Part shown: positions 24,228-32,794 of the stretch, piece by piece
Numbering within the stretch: the stretch's first letter is position 1
Layout: every line of letters begins with the position of its first letter
DNA from: Hyphomicrobium_A sp963759735
GTDB lineage: Bacteria > Pseudomonadota > Alphaproteobacteria > Rhizobiales > Hyphomicrobiaceae
NCBI GenBank assembly: GCA_963759735.1
Contig: CAVXAF010000007.1
Coordinates: 496,001-560,000 of the forward strand
DNA: 64,000 nucleotides
Direction of reading: 5' to 3'
Program-made: the position numbers and the translations under genes
The notes under the pieces: generated by a model
What the model was told of the DNA's origin: nothing
Database searches by the model: none
Seen by the model: only the letters and a program-made list of their open reading frames with translations

Positions 24228-25660
24228 TGGCCTCGGACGACCGCCAGCGGGAAGACCTTACCCGCGTTCAACAGCCATTGGGGGTCGAAGACGCTCTTTA
24301 TCCGCATCTGTACTGCAAGATCGGAGGGCGAGAACTGCAATTCCATGAGGTCGCGCTTTTCAATGCCGACCCCGTGCTCGCCGGTGAGACAGCCGCCGAC
24401 GGACACGCACAGCTTCAAGATCTCCGCGCCGGCAAGCTCGGCACGCAGCGACTCGTCCGCATCGTTGGCGTTGAAGAGTATGAGCGGATGCAGATTGCCG
24501 TCGCCGGCGTGGAAGACGTTGGCCACCTTGAGGCGGTGCTCGGCGCAGATCTGCGCGATGCGGCTCAGCACCTCGGGCAGTCGCGACAATGGGATGGTAC
24601 CGTCCATGCAGTAATAGTCGGAAATGCGGCCCATGGCGCCGAACGCCGCCTTGCGACCCTTCCAGATGCGCGCGCTGTGCTCGGCCGAGGTGCTGGCCTC
24701 CATGACCTTCGGGTCGAACGTGCGGGCGATGTCGACGATGTCGCGCAACAGCCGCTCGATCTCCTCCTCAAAGCCTTCGACCTCCACGATGAGCAGCGCT
24801 TCGACATCGAGCGGATAGCCCGCATGGGCGTAGGCCTCGCAGACGGCGATGGCCGGCCTGTCCATGTATTCGATGGCGACGGGGATGATCCCCGATCCGA
24901 TGATGGCGGCGACGCACTGCCCCGCAGCCTCGCAGGAGTTGAACCCGAGCATCACCGGGCGCGCCGCCTGCATCGTGGGAATGATCTTCAGCGTCGCCTC
25001 GGTGACGATGCCGAACTGTCCTTCCGAGCCGACGATGAGAGCGAGAAAGTCGTAGCCCTCGGCATCGAGGTAGGGGCCGCCGATTTCCACGATCTCGCCG
25101 TCCATGAGGACGATCTTGAGGCCGAGCACGTTGTTGGTCGTCACCCCGTATTTCAGGCAGTGCGCACCACCGGAGTTCATGGCGAGGTTGCCGCCTATCG
25201 TGCAGGCGAGCTGGCTCGATGGGTCGGGCGCGTAGAAGAAGCCTTCGGCGGAGACCGCTTCGGTGATGGCAAGATTGGTGATGCCGGCCTGTACGGTGAT
25301 CGTCCGATTGATGAAATCGGCCTCGATGACGCGGTTCATGCGCGAGGTGCCGATGACGATGGCATCGGCCGAGGGAAGCGCACCCCCGCACAGGGACGTG
25401 CCGGCGCCGCGCGGCACGACCTTGACACCGCTTTGGTTGCAGTACTTCAGGATTTTCGCCACGTCTTCAGTAGAGCGCGGCAGCACCACCGCGAGCGGCG
25501 CCTGTCGGTACGCGGTGAGGGCATCGGATTCGAACGCGCGCCGACCCTCGTCCTCCGAGATCACTCCATCGATGCCGATAAGCATCTCGAGATCTCTGAT
25601 GATGGCGCCGCTCCGGTCGAGCACGGCCCGGTCGGGTTCCGGCATCCTCGACAGCGTCAT
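24224..25660 (-). CDS. glcD: Glycolate oxidase subunit GlcD (FAD-linked)
   Basis: This 478-residue FAD-linked catalytic subunit belongs to the GlcD/D-lactate dehydrogenase family. The FAD-binding region has PLAVVLPRSTEDVAKILKYC, VVPRGAGTSLCGGALP and AMNSGGAHCLKYGVTTNNVLG. The C-terminal VSVGGCLTGEHGVGIEKRDLM carries the conserved His. It is the first gene of the glc operon, with the start ATG at 25660 and a 216-base gap to the divergent LysR gene. Glycolate is the inferred substrate because E and F follow; a D-2-hydroxy acid such as D-lactate is the alternative. Confidence 0.93.
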   Translation of the reverse strand: MTLSRMPEPDRAVLDRSGAIIRDLEMLIGIDGVISEDEGRRAFESDALTAYRQAPLAVVLPRSTEDVAKILKYCNQSGVKVVPRGAGTSLCGGALPSADAIVIGTSRMNRVIEADFINRTITVQAGITNLAITEAVSAEGFFYAPDPSSQLACTIGGNLAMNSGGAHCLKYGVTTNNVLGLKIVLMDGEIVEIGGPYLDAEGYDFLALIVGSEGQFGIVTEATLKIIPTMQAARPVMLGFNSCEAAGQCVAAIIGSGIIPVAIEYMDRPAIAVCEAYAHAGYPLDVEALLIVEVEGFEEEIERLLRDIVDIARTFDPKVMEASTSAEHSARIWKGRKAAFGAMGRISDYYCMDGTIPLSRLPEVLSRIAQICAEHRLKVANVFHAGDGNLHPLILFNANDADESLRAELAGAEILKLCVSVGGCLTGEHGVGIEKRDLMELQFSPSDLAVQMRIKSVFDPQWLLNAGKVFPLAVVRGQ

Positions 25661-25737
25661 GCGGTTCGAAGCTCCAAGGTCTCAAGCAACGGCGGCGCGA
25701 CCAAGATTTAATTATCGCAGCAGGGCCTATCGCTGGC

Positions 25738-25750
25738 ATACTGTAAGTAT
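25738..25750. promoter_or_regulatory. Candidate LysR-type operator
   Basis: ATACT-gta-AGTAT is a perfect dyad in the gap between glcD and the divergent LysR gene, 78 bases from the glcD start. Such AT-rich dyads between a LysR gene and its target are typical of this regulator class, but binding is not shown. A nearby GC-rich hairpin (25829-25854) lies in the LysR leader. Confidence 0.4.
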
Positions 25751-25876
25751 TGGACGAGAGTACAGCTTTCCAGCGTTCACGCCGATACCTTATCGTCGCT
25801 GCTCGACATAATTCAATTCGTTTGCCTTCCCGGCGGCTCGATTAGAAAGCCGGGGATTTTTGCCCACGGGGTACAA

Positions 25877-26858
25877 GTGACTGCTATCAGCGATCTCGAT
25901 ATATTCGCACGCGTTGCCCGCACCGGCAACATGTCCGCCGCCGGCCGCGAGATAGGCCTTTCTCCGGCCGTTGTCTCCAAGCGCATCAGCCAGCTCGAAG
26001 AGCGCGTGGGCGCCCGCCTTTTTCAGCGCACCACTCGGCAGTTGACGCTGACCGAGACGGGCATTGGCTACTTCAATCGCGTCGTCGACATCCTTAGCCT
26101 TTGCGAGGAGGCCGAGGATTTCGTCTGCCGGCGCAACACCAGGCCGCGGGGGCTTCTGAAAGTCACCGCGCCGACCGCGTTCAGCCGCCTGCACATCGCG
26201 CCCCACATCGACGCGTTCCTTGCCCGCTATCCCGGCATCGAGCTGCACGTCGAGGTCGGCGACGAGTTCGTCGACATCATTCGCGAGGGCTTCGACCTGG
26301 CGATTCGCATCGGCGAGTTGGAGGATTCCTCCCTCGTCGCACGCCGCATCGCCACGGATGCCCGCGTGCTCTGCGCAACACCGTCCTACATCGGCAGGCA
26401 CGGTATGCCGGCGAACGTCGCCGAACTCGAGGCGCACAACTGCCTTGCAGCCGACACCGTCGACGTGTGGCGACTCAGAGGTCCAGACGGGGAGTTCGCA
26501 GATTCGGCCGCACGGTACGGTGCGGTGCAACTCGGGCGAGTTCATCCGTGAGCTTGTGCTGTCAGGCGTCGGCATCGGCTTGCTGTCGACCTGGGATATC
26601 GGGGCGGCCCTGAGCGAAGGCAAGCTGGTCGTGCTGCTGCCCAAGCATCGCTGTGCCGCCGACACCGCTGTCCACGCCGTTTTCCCGAGCCGCGAATTCA
26701 TGCCGGCCAAGGTCGACGCCCTAATCGAGTTCCTCGCCGAGCTGTACGGGCCGGTGCCTTACTGGGAAAAGCAGCTGGACACCGCGAAGCCGCCGGCTCG
26801 CCAGGCAAGGCCCCTCGCTGTCGGCAAGAACGGTAACGCCGTTTCGGCGACGCGCTGA
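25877..26858 (+). pseudogene. LysR-family transcriptional regulator, frameshifted
   Basis: The N-terminal winged-helix domain is clear (DLDIFARVARTGNMSAAGRE, then LSPAVVSKRISQLEERVG). It is followed by the substrate-binding domain (LKVTAPTAFSRLHIAPHI, FVDIIREGFDLAIRIGELED). The frame changes near 26495-26520: residues up to GPDGEF are in frame 2, and CNSGEFIRELVLSGVGIGLLSTWD onward are in another frame, ending at 26858. A one-base error repairs it. The start is GTG at 25877. It is divergent from glcDEF and next to cytochrome c and lutABC, so it probably senses a 2-hydroxy acid or related metabolite and controls one or both units (inferred). Confidence 0.82.
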
Positions 26859-26971
26859 AGGCAACGGCACACCCGCCAGAAAATGCGACCAAGGCCGGCG
26901 GGCGGCTCCATCGTCGCTTGATCGTCGCACCGGTATTTGCTGAGGTGGCGGCGAACGAAGGGGAATAGCAG

Positions 26972-27346
26972 ATGCGCAGGGTCAGTCTCGCGGTCGCCGC
27001 CTTAACGCTCGCCGGCGCGCCGGGCTGGGCGCAGGACGCCTCCAAGGGTGAAGGCGTCTTCAAGCGTTGCCGGGCATGCCACGCGATCGGTCCCGCAGCG
27101 CCCAACAAGGCCGGCCCTGCGTTAACCGCCATCTTCGGGCGCAAGGCGGGCACCGTCCCAGGGTTTAACTACTCGGAAGCGATGGCCAAGGCCGGAGCTG
27201 GCGGCCTCGTCTGGACCGAGGCCACTCTGACGCAGTTCCTCGAGGCGCCCGATACCTTTCTGCCCAACAACGTCATGGCGGCGCCGGGTATCACCAACCC
27301 CGCCGATATCAAGGACCTCATCGCGTTCCTTAAACTGCACAAGTAG
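26972..27346 (+). CDS. Periplasmic class I cytochrome c
   Basis: A 124-residue protein with a cleavable signal peptide (residues 1-20, ending GWA). The haem-binding motif CRACH is at residues 33-37, and the likely axial Met102 lies in NNVMAAPG. Layout and length match soluble cytochrome c2-type carriers. AGGGGA lies before the ATG. It is the first gene of a plus-strand run with lutABC, only 48 bases ahead, so it may accept electrons from lactate or glycolate oxidation through the bc1 complex; that link is inferred. Confidence 0.9.
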   Translation: MRRVSLAVAALTLAGAPGWAQDASKGEGVFKRCRACHAIGPAAPNKAGPALTAIFGRKAGTVPGFNYSEAMAKAGAGGLVWTEATLTQFLEAPDTFLPNNVMAAPGITNPADIKDLIAFLKLHK

Positions 27347-27394
27347 AAGCTGCCGACGCGTTCCTGGTGGGTCGGTAATCCGAACGGACCAGCG

Positions 27395-28183
27395 ATGACT
27401 GAAGGCTCTGCACGGCGCCCGAGCGTCGGCCTCTTTGCCACCTGCCTCGTCGACCTGATGCGCCCCTCGGTCGGGTTTGCCGCCGCGCGCCTGTTAACGG
27501 CGGCCGGATGCGACGTGGTGGTGCCGCGGGCGCCGACGTGCTGCGGGCAGCCGGCCTACAACAGCGGCGATGCTGCGAGCGCCAAGGCCCTCGCGCGGCA
27601 GACAATGGCTGCGTTCGAAGGGCTCGACTACGTCGTGGCGCCATCGGGGTCATGCGCGGCGATGCTGAAGCTGCATTACCCGCGCCTCATGGCCGGCGAC
27701 CGCGAAGCCGAAAGCGCCGCCCGGGCCTTCGCCGAGCGCGTGCACGAACTGGTAGCGTTTCTCGTCGATGTCCGCGGCCTTGCCTCGGTGCCGGGCAGCT
27801 TTACCGGCCGCGTCACATATCACGATGGCTGTTCGGGCCTGCGCGAGCTCAAGATCCGCAAGCAGCCGCGCCGGCTGCTCGCCGCCGTGCCGGGGCTCGA
27901 GCTGATCGAGATGACGGGCACCGAGACGTGCTGCGGGTTCGGCGGGCTCTTTTCGGTGAAGTATCCGGATATCTCCAACGCCATGGTGACTGCCAAGTGC
28001 GCCAACATTGCCGCCGTCGCGCCCGACCTCGTGGTTTCGGGCGAGCTCGGCTGCCTGATGAACGTTGCCGGCAAGCTGGCGCGGCAAGGCTCGCCCATCG
28101 CCTGCCGGCACGTCGCCGAGGTGCTGGCCGGTGAGCTTAGCGAACCGCCGCTGGCGCATGCGGCGGATCGGGGCGCGTCTTGA
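27395..28183 (+). CDS. lutA: Lactate utilisation protein LutA-like, CCG-domain Fe-S protein
   Basis: A 262-residue protein with two Cys-rich CCG domains: GLFATCLVDLMRPSVG and APTCCGQPAYNSGD in the first, YHDGCSGLRELKI and ETCCGFGGLFSVKYPD in the second. This is the LutA/YkgE architecture of the L-lactate-oxidising LutABC complex. The stop codon overlaps the lutB start (TTGA), supporting an operon. The protein is likely cytoplasmic, as no signal peptide is present. Confidence 0.9.
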   Translation: MTEGSARRPSVGLFATCLVDLMRPSVGFAAARLLTAAGCDVVVPRAPTCCGQPAYNSGDAASAKALARQTMAAFEGLDYVVAPSGSCAAMLKLHYPRLMAGDREAESAARAFAERVHELVAFLVDVRGLASVPGSFTGRVTYHDGCSGLRELKIRKQPRRLLAAVPGLELIEMTGTETCCGFGGLFSVKYPDISNAMVTAKCANIAAVAPDLVVSGELGCLMNVAGKLARQGSPIACRHVAEVLAGELSEPPLAHAADRGAS

Positions 28184-29601
28184 CGCGCGCGTCCGTGTTC
28201 GAGACGGCGATTGCCGCCGCGCTGGCCGATGAATCCTTGCAGCGCGCGCTGGCCGACGTCCCGGCCGGCTTCGTCGCGGCGCGCGCTCGTGCCAAGGCGG
28301 CGCTGCCCGAGTTCGAAGCACTGCGCCGGGTGGGCCGGGACATCCGCGACCACACACTGGCGAACCTCGATGTCTACCTCGAAACCTTCGAGGCCAACGC
28401 GACGCGGGCCGGTACCACCGTGCATTGGGCGGCGAGCGGTGAGGAGGCCTGCGCGATCATCCTGGAAATCTGCCGTGCGGCCGGCGCGCGTGTCGTCACC
28501 AAAAGCAAGTCCATGGTCTCCGAGGAGATCCAACTGCGCGAGCGCCTGGCGGAAGCCGCGCTCGATGTGGTGGAGACCGATCTCGGCGAATATCTCATCC
28601 AGATCCGCGGCGAGCGGCCGAGCCACATCATCGCGCCGGCCATCCATCTGCGCGCCGACGACGTTGCCGACGAGTTTCGCCGCCGCCATGTGCATCTGCC
28701 CGCCGACCGCGACCTGTCGGCGCCCGAGGCGATGGTAGCCGAAGCGCGCGGCATCTTGCGCGAGAAGTTCTTTGCCGCCGAGGTCGGCATCACCGGCGCC
28801 AACTTTCTCATCGCCGAAACCGGCTCGGCCATTGTCGTCACCAACGAGGGCAATGCCGATCTGACCATGTCGTTGCCCAAGGTGCACATCGTGCTGGCAT
28901 CGATCGACAAGGTAGTGCCGACCCTCAACGACGTGTGGCCGCTGTTGCGTCTCCTCGCACGCTCGGCGACCGGTCAGGATCTGACGGCATACACAACTCT
29001 CGTCACCGGGCCGCGCCGCGACGGGGATGCCGATGGCCCCGAAACCTGTCACGTCGTCATTCTCGACAACGGGCGTTCGGAACTGCTGGCCAGCGAGCTG
29101 CGTGCGGTTCTGCGCTGCATCCGCTGCGGCGCCTGCATGAACCACTGTCCCGTCTATTGCTCGATCGGCGGTCATGCCTACGGCTCGGTGTATCCGGGGC
29201 CGATCGGCGCGGTGCTGTCGCCCGCACTCGCCACCGGACCGGAGGCGGCGCGGCTTTCCGAGGCATCCACCTTTTGTGGCCGCTGCGAAGAGGTCTGCCC
29301 GGTGGAGATCCCGCTGGTTTCTCTCATGCGCCACTGGCGCGCCGAGGCATTCGCAGAACCAAGTTCGTGGCGCGGCCGCACGCTGCTGCGCGCCTGGGCG
29401 TTCCTCGCCCTGCGGCCACGTGCCTACCGGCTCACCAGCCGGATTGCGGCGCGCACGCTGGCGGCGGCGGCACGTGCACGAGGGAAGCTGCGGTGGCTGC
29501 CGCTGTCGGCCGGCTGGACACGCGACCGCGACTTTCCTGCGCCGCAAGGCCGGACCTTCCAGGAGTTGTGGGCGCGGCGGCGCCGGGAGACGCCGCCATG
29601 A
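28180..29601 (+). CDS. lutB: Lactate utilisation iron-sulfur protein LutB
   Basis: A 473-residue protein with an N-terminal LUD domain (for example VTKSKSMVSEEIQLRERL and GANFLIAETGSAIVVTNEGN). Two C-terminal 4Fe-4S motifs follow: CIRCGACMNHCPVY and CGRCEEVCPVEIP. A DUF3390-like tail follows. The start is probably TTG at 28180, overlapping the lutA stop codon; a GTG at 28192 is possible. The stop codon overlaps the lutC ATG (ATGA). It forms the electron-transfer core of the lactate-oxidising complex. Confidence 0.91.
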   Translation: MTRASVFETAIAAALADESLQRALADVPAGFVAARARAKAALPEFEALRRVGRDIRDHTLANLDVYLETFEANATRAGTTVHWAASGEEACAIILEICRAAGARVVTKSKSMVSEEIQLRERLAEAALDVVETDLGEYLIQIRGERPSHIIAPAIHLRADDVADEFRRRHVHLPADRDLSAPEAMVAEARGILREKFFAAEVGITGANFLIAETGSAIVVTNEGNADLTMSLPKVHIVLASIDKVVPTLNDVWPLLRLLARSATGQDLTAYTTLVTGPRRDGDADGPETCHVVILDNGRSELLASELRAVLRCIRCGACMNHCPVYCSIGGHAYGSVYPGPIGAVLSPALATGPEAARLSEASTFCGRCEEVCPVEIPLVSLMRHWRAEAFAEPSSWRGRTLLRAWAFLALRPRAYRLTSRIAARTLAAAARARGKLRWLPLSAGWTRDRDFPAPQGRTFQELWARRRRETPP

Positions 29602-30274
29602 GTCGCGAGCGCATCCTCAGCGGCATTGCTGCCACGCTTGAGGCAACCACCCGCCGCGCGGTTCGGGCGCAGATCGTAGCTGATCGCCTGGCAACGCCCC
29701 CGGCGCATGCGCGCCCACAGCGTACAAGCACCGCCGCCGGCGATCGCACCCAGCAATTCAGCGACATCCAAAAGTTGCTCGGCAACGACGTCATCGAAGT
29801 CGCGGCACGAAGTGAGATTCCATGCAGCCATCGCCGGTTATCTGCAGGCGCTGGGGCTGCAGCAACGTCTGCGGCGCGGCGATGACGCATGGCTGGCCGG
29901 CTTGCCATGGCACGAGGCGACGACGCTGGTCGCCGATGTCGGACCGGCTGTCGACGCCGATACGGTAGGGCTGTCGCGCGCCTCAGCCGGCGCGGCCGAG
30001 ACGGGAACGCTGCTGCTGGCATCGGGGCCGGACAATCCCGTGACGCTCGCCTTCCTTCCCGTGACGCACATCGTCGTGCTGCGCACCAGCGCCATCGTCG
30101 GCAGCTATGAGGAAGCGTGTGGCGTATTGCTTGCCGAGAGCGGCGGCGCGCTGCCGCGTACGCTCAATATGATCACGGGGGCCTCGCGCACCGGCGACAT
30201 CGGCGGCAAGATCGTCAAGGGTGCGCATGGACCCCGACGGCTCGCCGTCGATACTTGTTGCCGGCAATGAGTGA
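29598..30274 (+). pseudogene. lutC: Lactate utilisation protein LutC (LUD domain), frameshifted twice
   Basis: The third Lut subunit is a LUD-domain protein. It starts at ATG 29598 (MSRERILSGIAATLE). Near 29805-29820 the reading moves to another frame, continuing HAAIAGYLQALGL, ADVGPAVDADTVGLSRASAG, AETGTLLLAS and RTLNMITGASRTGDI. Near 30250 a second shift is needed: removing one base changes RLAVDTCCRQ into RLAVILVAGNE with a stop at 30272-30274, the usual C-terminal pattern HGPRRL plus a hydrophobic end. Both look like single-base errors in an otherwise normal gene. Confidence 0.82.
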
Positions 30275-30277
30275 GGC

Positions 30278-30496
30278 TTATTTTCCGGTGATGCAGCTCT
30301 GCATGCAGCGTGTGAAGGCGATTTCGCAGCTCGCCGATCCCTTGGTCGAGATGCGGCACTGATTGTAGGCGCTCTTGCACCCCGAGCCGCACGAGCCCGC
30401 CGCCACGCGATCGCTCGATCCGACGCCAATGGCGATCAGCGCCGCGAGTACGACCACGCCGCCCGCCAGCGCCCAATTCAACTTGCGTCCGAGCAC
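30278..30496 (-). CDS. Small membrane-anchored Cys-rich protein
   Basis: This encodes 72 residues. The hydrophobic segment NWALAGGVVVLAALIAIGVG spans about residues 7-26 (anchor or uncleaved signal). A periplasmic tail with six cysteines follows (SCGSGCKSAYNQC, ASCEIAFTRCMQSC), which could form three disulphides. I chose GTG at 30496 because GGGAGAA sits 7 bases before it; the frame extends to 30604 without such support. It lies between the 3' ends of lutC and gshA. The family was not recognised. Confidence 0.6.
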   Translation of the reverse strand: MLGRKLNWALAGGVVVLAALIAIGVGSSDRVAAGSCGSGCKSAYNQCRISTKGSASCEIAFTRCMQSCITGK

Positions 30497-30628
30497 TTTC
30501 GTTCTCCCGCCGCTTGCGGCATGCACTTCGGCACGCTGAAAACCGATTGCCAGAAAATGCCCCTTGCGCCCTGAGTTCGAGTTAACCTCGTCAAGGATGA
30601 ACACAAGCTGAACCGCCGCGCTAGTGCC

Positions 30629-32011
30629 TTAGAACGCATATTCTTCAAAGACATGGTCGATCTGGCGTGACCACGGCCCTTCGTAGCGTTCCAGCAGGCG
30701 GTCGGCGAGCGTACGGCCTGACAGCGCGACCTCGTCGAGGGGGTCGAGGTAGACGGACTCGTCCTGGCTGGCGGCGTTGATGCGGCGCCGGGCGCGCAGG
30801 CCGCCACGGGCGATGCGCAACACGTCGCGTGCGATGTGCTGCACCGTCGTATCGCGAAACGGAGTGGCGAGCGCCGACTTCGGCACCGCGTTGCGCAACT
30901 CCTCGCGCTCCTCCGCGGTCCAGTCCTTGACGAGCGACCAGGCGGCATCGAGCGCGCCCTGATCGTAGAGGAGCCCGACCCACAGCGCGGGCAGCGCGCA
31001 GATGCGCTGCCAGGGGCCGCTGTCGGCGCCGCGCATCTCCAGGAAGCGCTTCAGCCGCACTTCGGGGAACAGCGTCGTCAGGTGGTCGGACCAGTCGTCG
31101 AGCGTTGGGCGCTCGCCGGGCATCTGCGGCAGCTTCCCGTCCAGGAACGCCTGGAATGAGGCGCCGGAGGCATCGATGTAGCGGCCGTTGCGGTAGACGA
31201 AGTACATCGGCGTGGCGAGCGCGTAGTCGACGTAGCGCTCGTATCCCATGCCATCCTCGAAGGCGAAGGGCAGCATGCCGGTGCGCCGCCGGTCGGTATC
31301 GCGCCATACCTCCGAACGCATCGACTTGAAGCCGTTGGGGCGTCCTTCGGTGAACGGGGAGGAGGCGAACAGTGCCGTCGCGATGGGCTGCAGCGCCAGG
31401 GAAACGCGCAGCTTCTTGACCATGTCGGCCTCGTCGGCGAAATCGAGGTTCACCTGGATCGTCGCGGTTCGATACATCATGTCGAGGCCGCCTTTGCCGA
31501 CCTCCGGCATGTAGCGCGTCATGATGTTGTAGCGCTCCTTGGGCATGTGCGGCGTCTCGGCCAACGTCCACTTGGGGGAAAAGCCAAGCCCGAGGAAACC
31601 GATGCCAAGCGGCTCGCCGACGCTCAGCACCTCGCGCAGGTGGTGGCGTGTCTCCCCTGCCGTGTCGTGCAACGTCTCGACCGGTCCGCCGGAGAGCTCG
31701 AACTGCCCGCCCGGCTCGAGGCTGATGTTGCCGCACAATTCGCAGTCAAGGCGCTTCAGCGCGATGACTTTGCCGCCCTCCATGATGGGCTCCCAGCCGA
31801 AACGAGCGATGAGGGCGTTCATCAGCGCCGAGATGCTTCGCTCGCCCTCATAGGGAACCGGCGTCAGGGTGTCGGTGTGGAAGACGAACTTCTCGTGCTC
31901 CGTGCCGATGCGCCACTGCGGACGCGGCTTTTCGCCAGCGGCGATCCAGGCCACGAGGTCGTCCCGCGAACCAATCAGGTTGCTGGGCGCGCCATCTTGA
32001 CGGGTCGACAT
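30629..32011 (-). CDS. gshA: Glutamate--cysteine ligase (plant/alphaproteobacterial type)
   Basis: About 460 residues; it makes gamma-glutamylcysteine, the first step of glutathione synthesis. Recognisable segments include WRIGTEHEKFVFHTDTLTPVPYEG, ISLEPGGQFELSGGP, LGIGFLGLGFSPKW, MPKERYNIMTRYMPEVG and ATIQVNLDFADEADMVKKLR. These place it in the GCS2 group shared with plants. ATG at 32011 is used; the longer frame to 32200 adds a low-complexity tail. Glutathione supply fits the two glutathione S-transferase genes at 50420 and 54092. Confidence 0.93.
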   Translation of the reverse strand: MSTRQDGAPSNLIGSRDDLVAWIAAGEKPRPQWRIGTEHEKFVFHTDTLTPVPYEGERSISALMNALIARFGWEPIMEGGKVIALKRLDCELCGNISLEPGGQFELSGGPVETLHDTAGETRHHLREVLSVGEPLGIGFLGLGFSPKWTLAETPHMPKERYNIMTRYMPEVGKGGLDMMYRTATIQVNLDFADEADMVKKLRVSLALQPIATALFASSPFTEGRPNGFKSMRSEVWRDTDRRRTGMLPFAFEDGMGYERYVDYALATPMYFVYRNGRYIDASGASFQAFLDGKLPQMPGERPTLDDWSDHLTTLFPEVRLKRFLEMRGADSGPWQRICALPALWVGLLYDQGALDAAWSLVKDWTAEEREELRNAVPKSALATPFRDTTVQHIARDVLRIARGGLRARRRINAASQDESVYLDPLDEVALSGRTLADRLLERYEGPWSRQIDHVFEEYAF

Positions 32012-32370
32012 GCAGCGGGCCTCGAGGGTTCGGGGGGTGAAGTCGTTTGCAGATCCGAGGGTTGGCGGGCTGCCCGGGATGGGGGCGGCGGTCAAGCATA
32101 CGCCCGACCGGTTGAGCCATTCAGAATGCGAGCGTCTAAGACCTTGCCGGCCATGGCGCAAGCCGCGCCGTGGTTGTAGCGCGGCACACGCGGCTACCAT
32201 AAAAAAACACTATTGCGGGGCACCGATTGCCCGCCCGTCCGTTTTGCCGTTCGACGGTTTTGACGGCTCGCCGCCGTTGCTGGTTGGGTATATGCACTGA
32301 CGTGCCGAATCCAGTGTGATCCAGTACTCGCTTCGCTTTAAGTCCGCTCGCCAACCTATGGGAGAATTCG
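32012..32370. other. Divergent intergenic region, gshA / small secreted protein
   Basis: About 360 bases with no gene. It must hold the gshA promoter (minus strand) and the promoter for the secreted protein at 32371. An A-run (AAAAAAA near 32202) and a TATATG near 32290 are the only AT-rich spots. No convincing -35/-10 pair, operator or riboswitch was recognised. Confidence 0.5.
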
Positions 32371-32712
32371 ATGAAAAACTATCTGGCCGCCGTCGCCCTC
32401 TGCGGCCTTTTGGCTGTGCCGGCCTACGCGGCCAATGCGGCCGTCGATTCGGCCGTGAAGACGTTTGATGCCGTCGGCAACGACGCTGCCAAGTTGAAGA
32501 CCTATTGCGAGATGAGCAAGGTCATGTCGTCGGCGGATGCCGAGGACGACAGCAAGGCCGAGGAACTCGACAAGCAGATGGATGGCTTCATGAAGGCGCT
32601 GGGTTCCGATTTCCAGACCGCTTTCGAAGCCGGCGCGGACCTCGATCCGGAATCGGCGGACGGCAAGGTTTACGACGCTGCCATGGATAAGCTCGACGAC
32701 AAGTGCAAGTAG
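32371..32712 (+). CDS. Secreted protein of unknown function
   Basis: This encodes 113 residues with a signal peptide (MKNYLAAVALCGLLAVPAYA, residues 1-20). The mature part is acidic and helical (VDSAVKTFDAVGNDAAKLKTY, EDDSKAEELDKQMDGFMKAL). It has two cysteines (TYCEMSK and DKCK) likely to form one disulphide joining the ends of the helical region. GGGAGAA lies before the ATG. A strong terminator follows, so it is monocistronic. No family was recognised. Confidence 0.75.
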   Translation: MKNYLAAVALCGLLAVPAYAANAAVDSAVKTFDAVGNDAAKLKTYCEMSKVMSSADAEDDSKAEELDKQMDGFMKALGSDFQTAFEAGADLDPESADGKVYDAAMDKLDDKCK

Positions 32713-32734
32713 GCTGCAATCGCGAAGCGCGCTA

Positions 32735-32762
32735 CGAGGCTGCCCCGGCGAGGGCGGCCTCG
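32735..32762 (+). terminator. Intrinsic terminator
   Basis: CGAGGCTGCCC and GGGCGGCCTCG (one G-U pair) form an 11-bp stem with a CGGCGA loop, followed by TTTGCGTT, 23 bases after the secreted-protein stop codon. A second dyad (GACGGGCG/CGCCCGTC, 32775-32791) stands just after the convergent rsmE stop codon and may serve that gene. Confidence 0.6.
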
Positions 32763-32794
32763 TTTGCGTTCGGCGACGGGCGTCGCCCGTCCGT

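Noticed and set aside
22848..24614. 588-codon plus-strand open frame
   Set aside because: It is antisense to glcF, glcE and glcD, which have clear domain matches.
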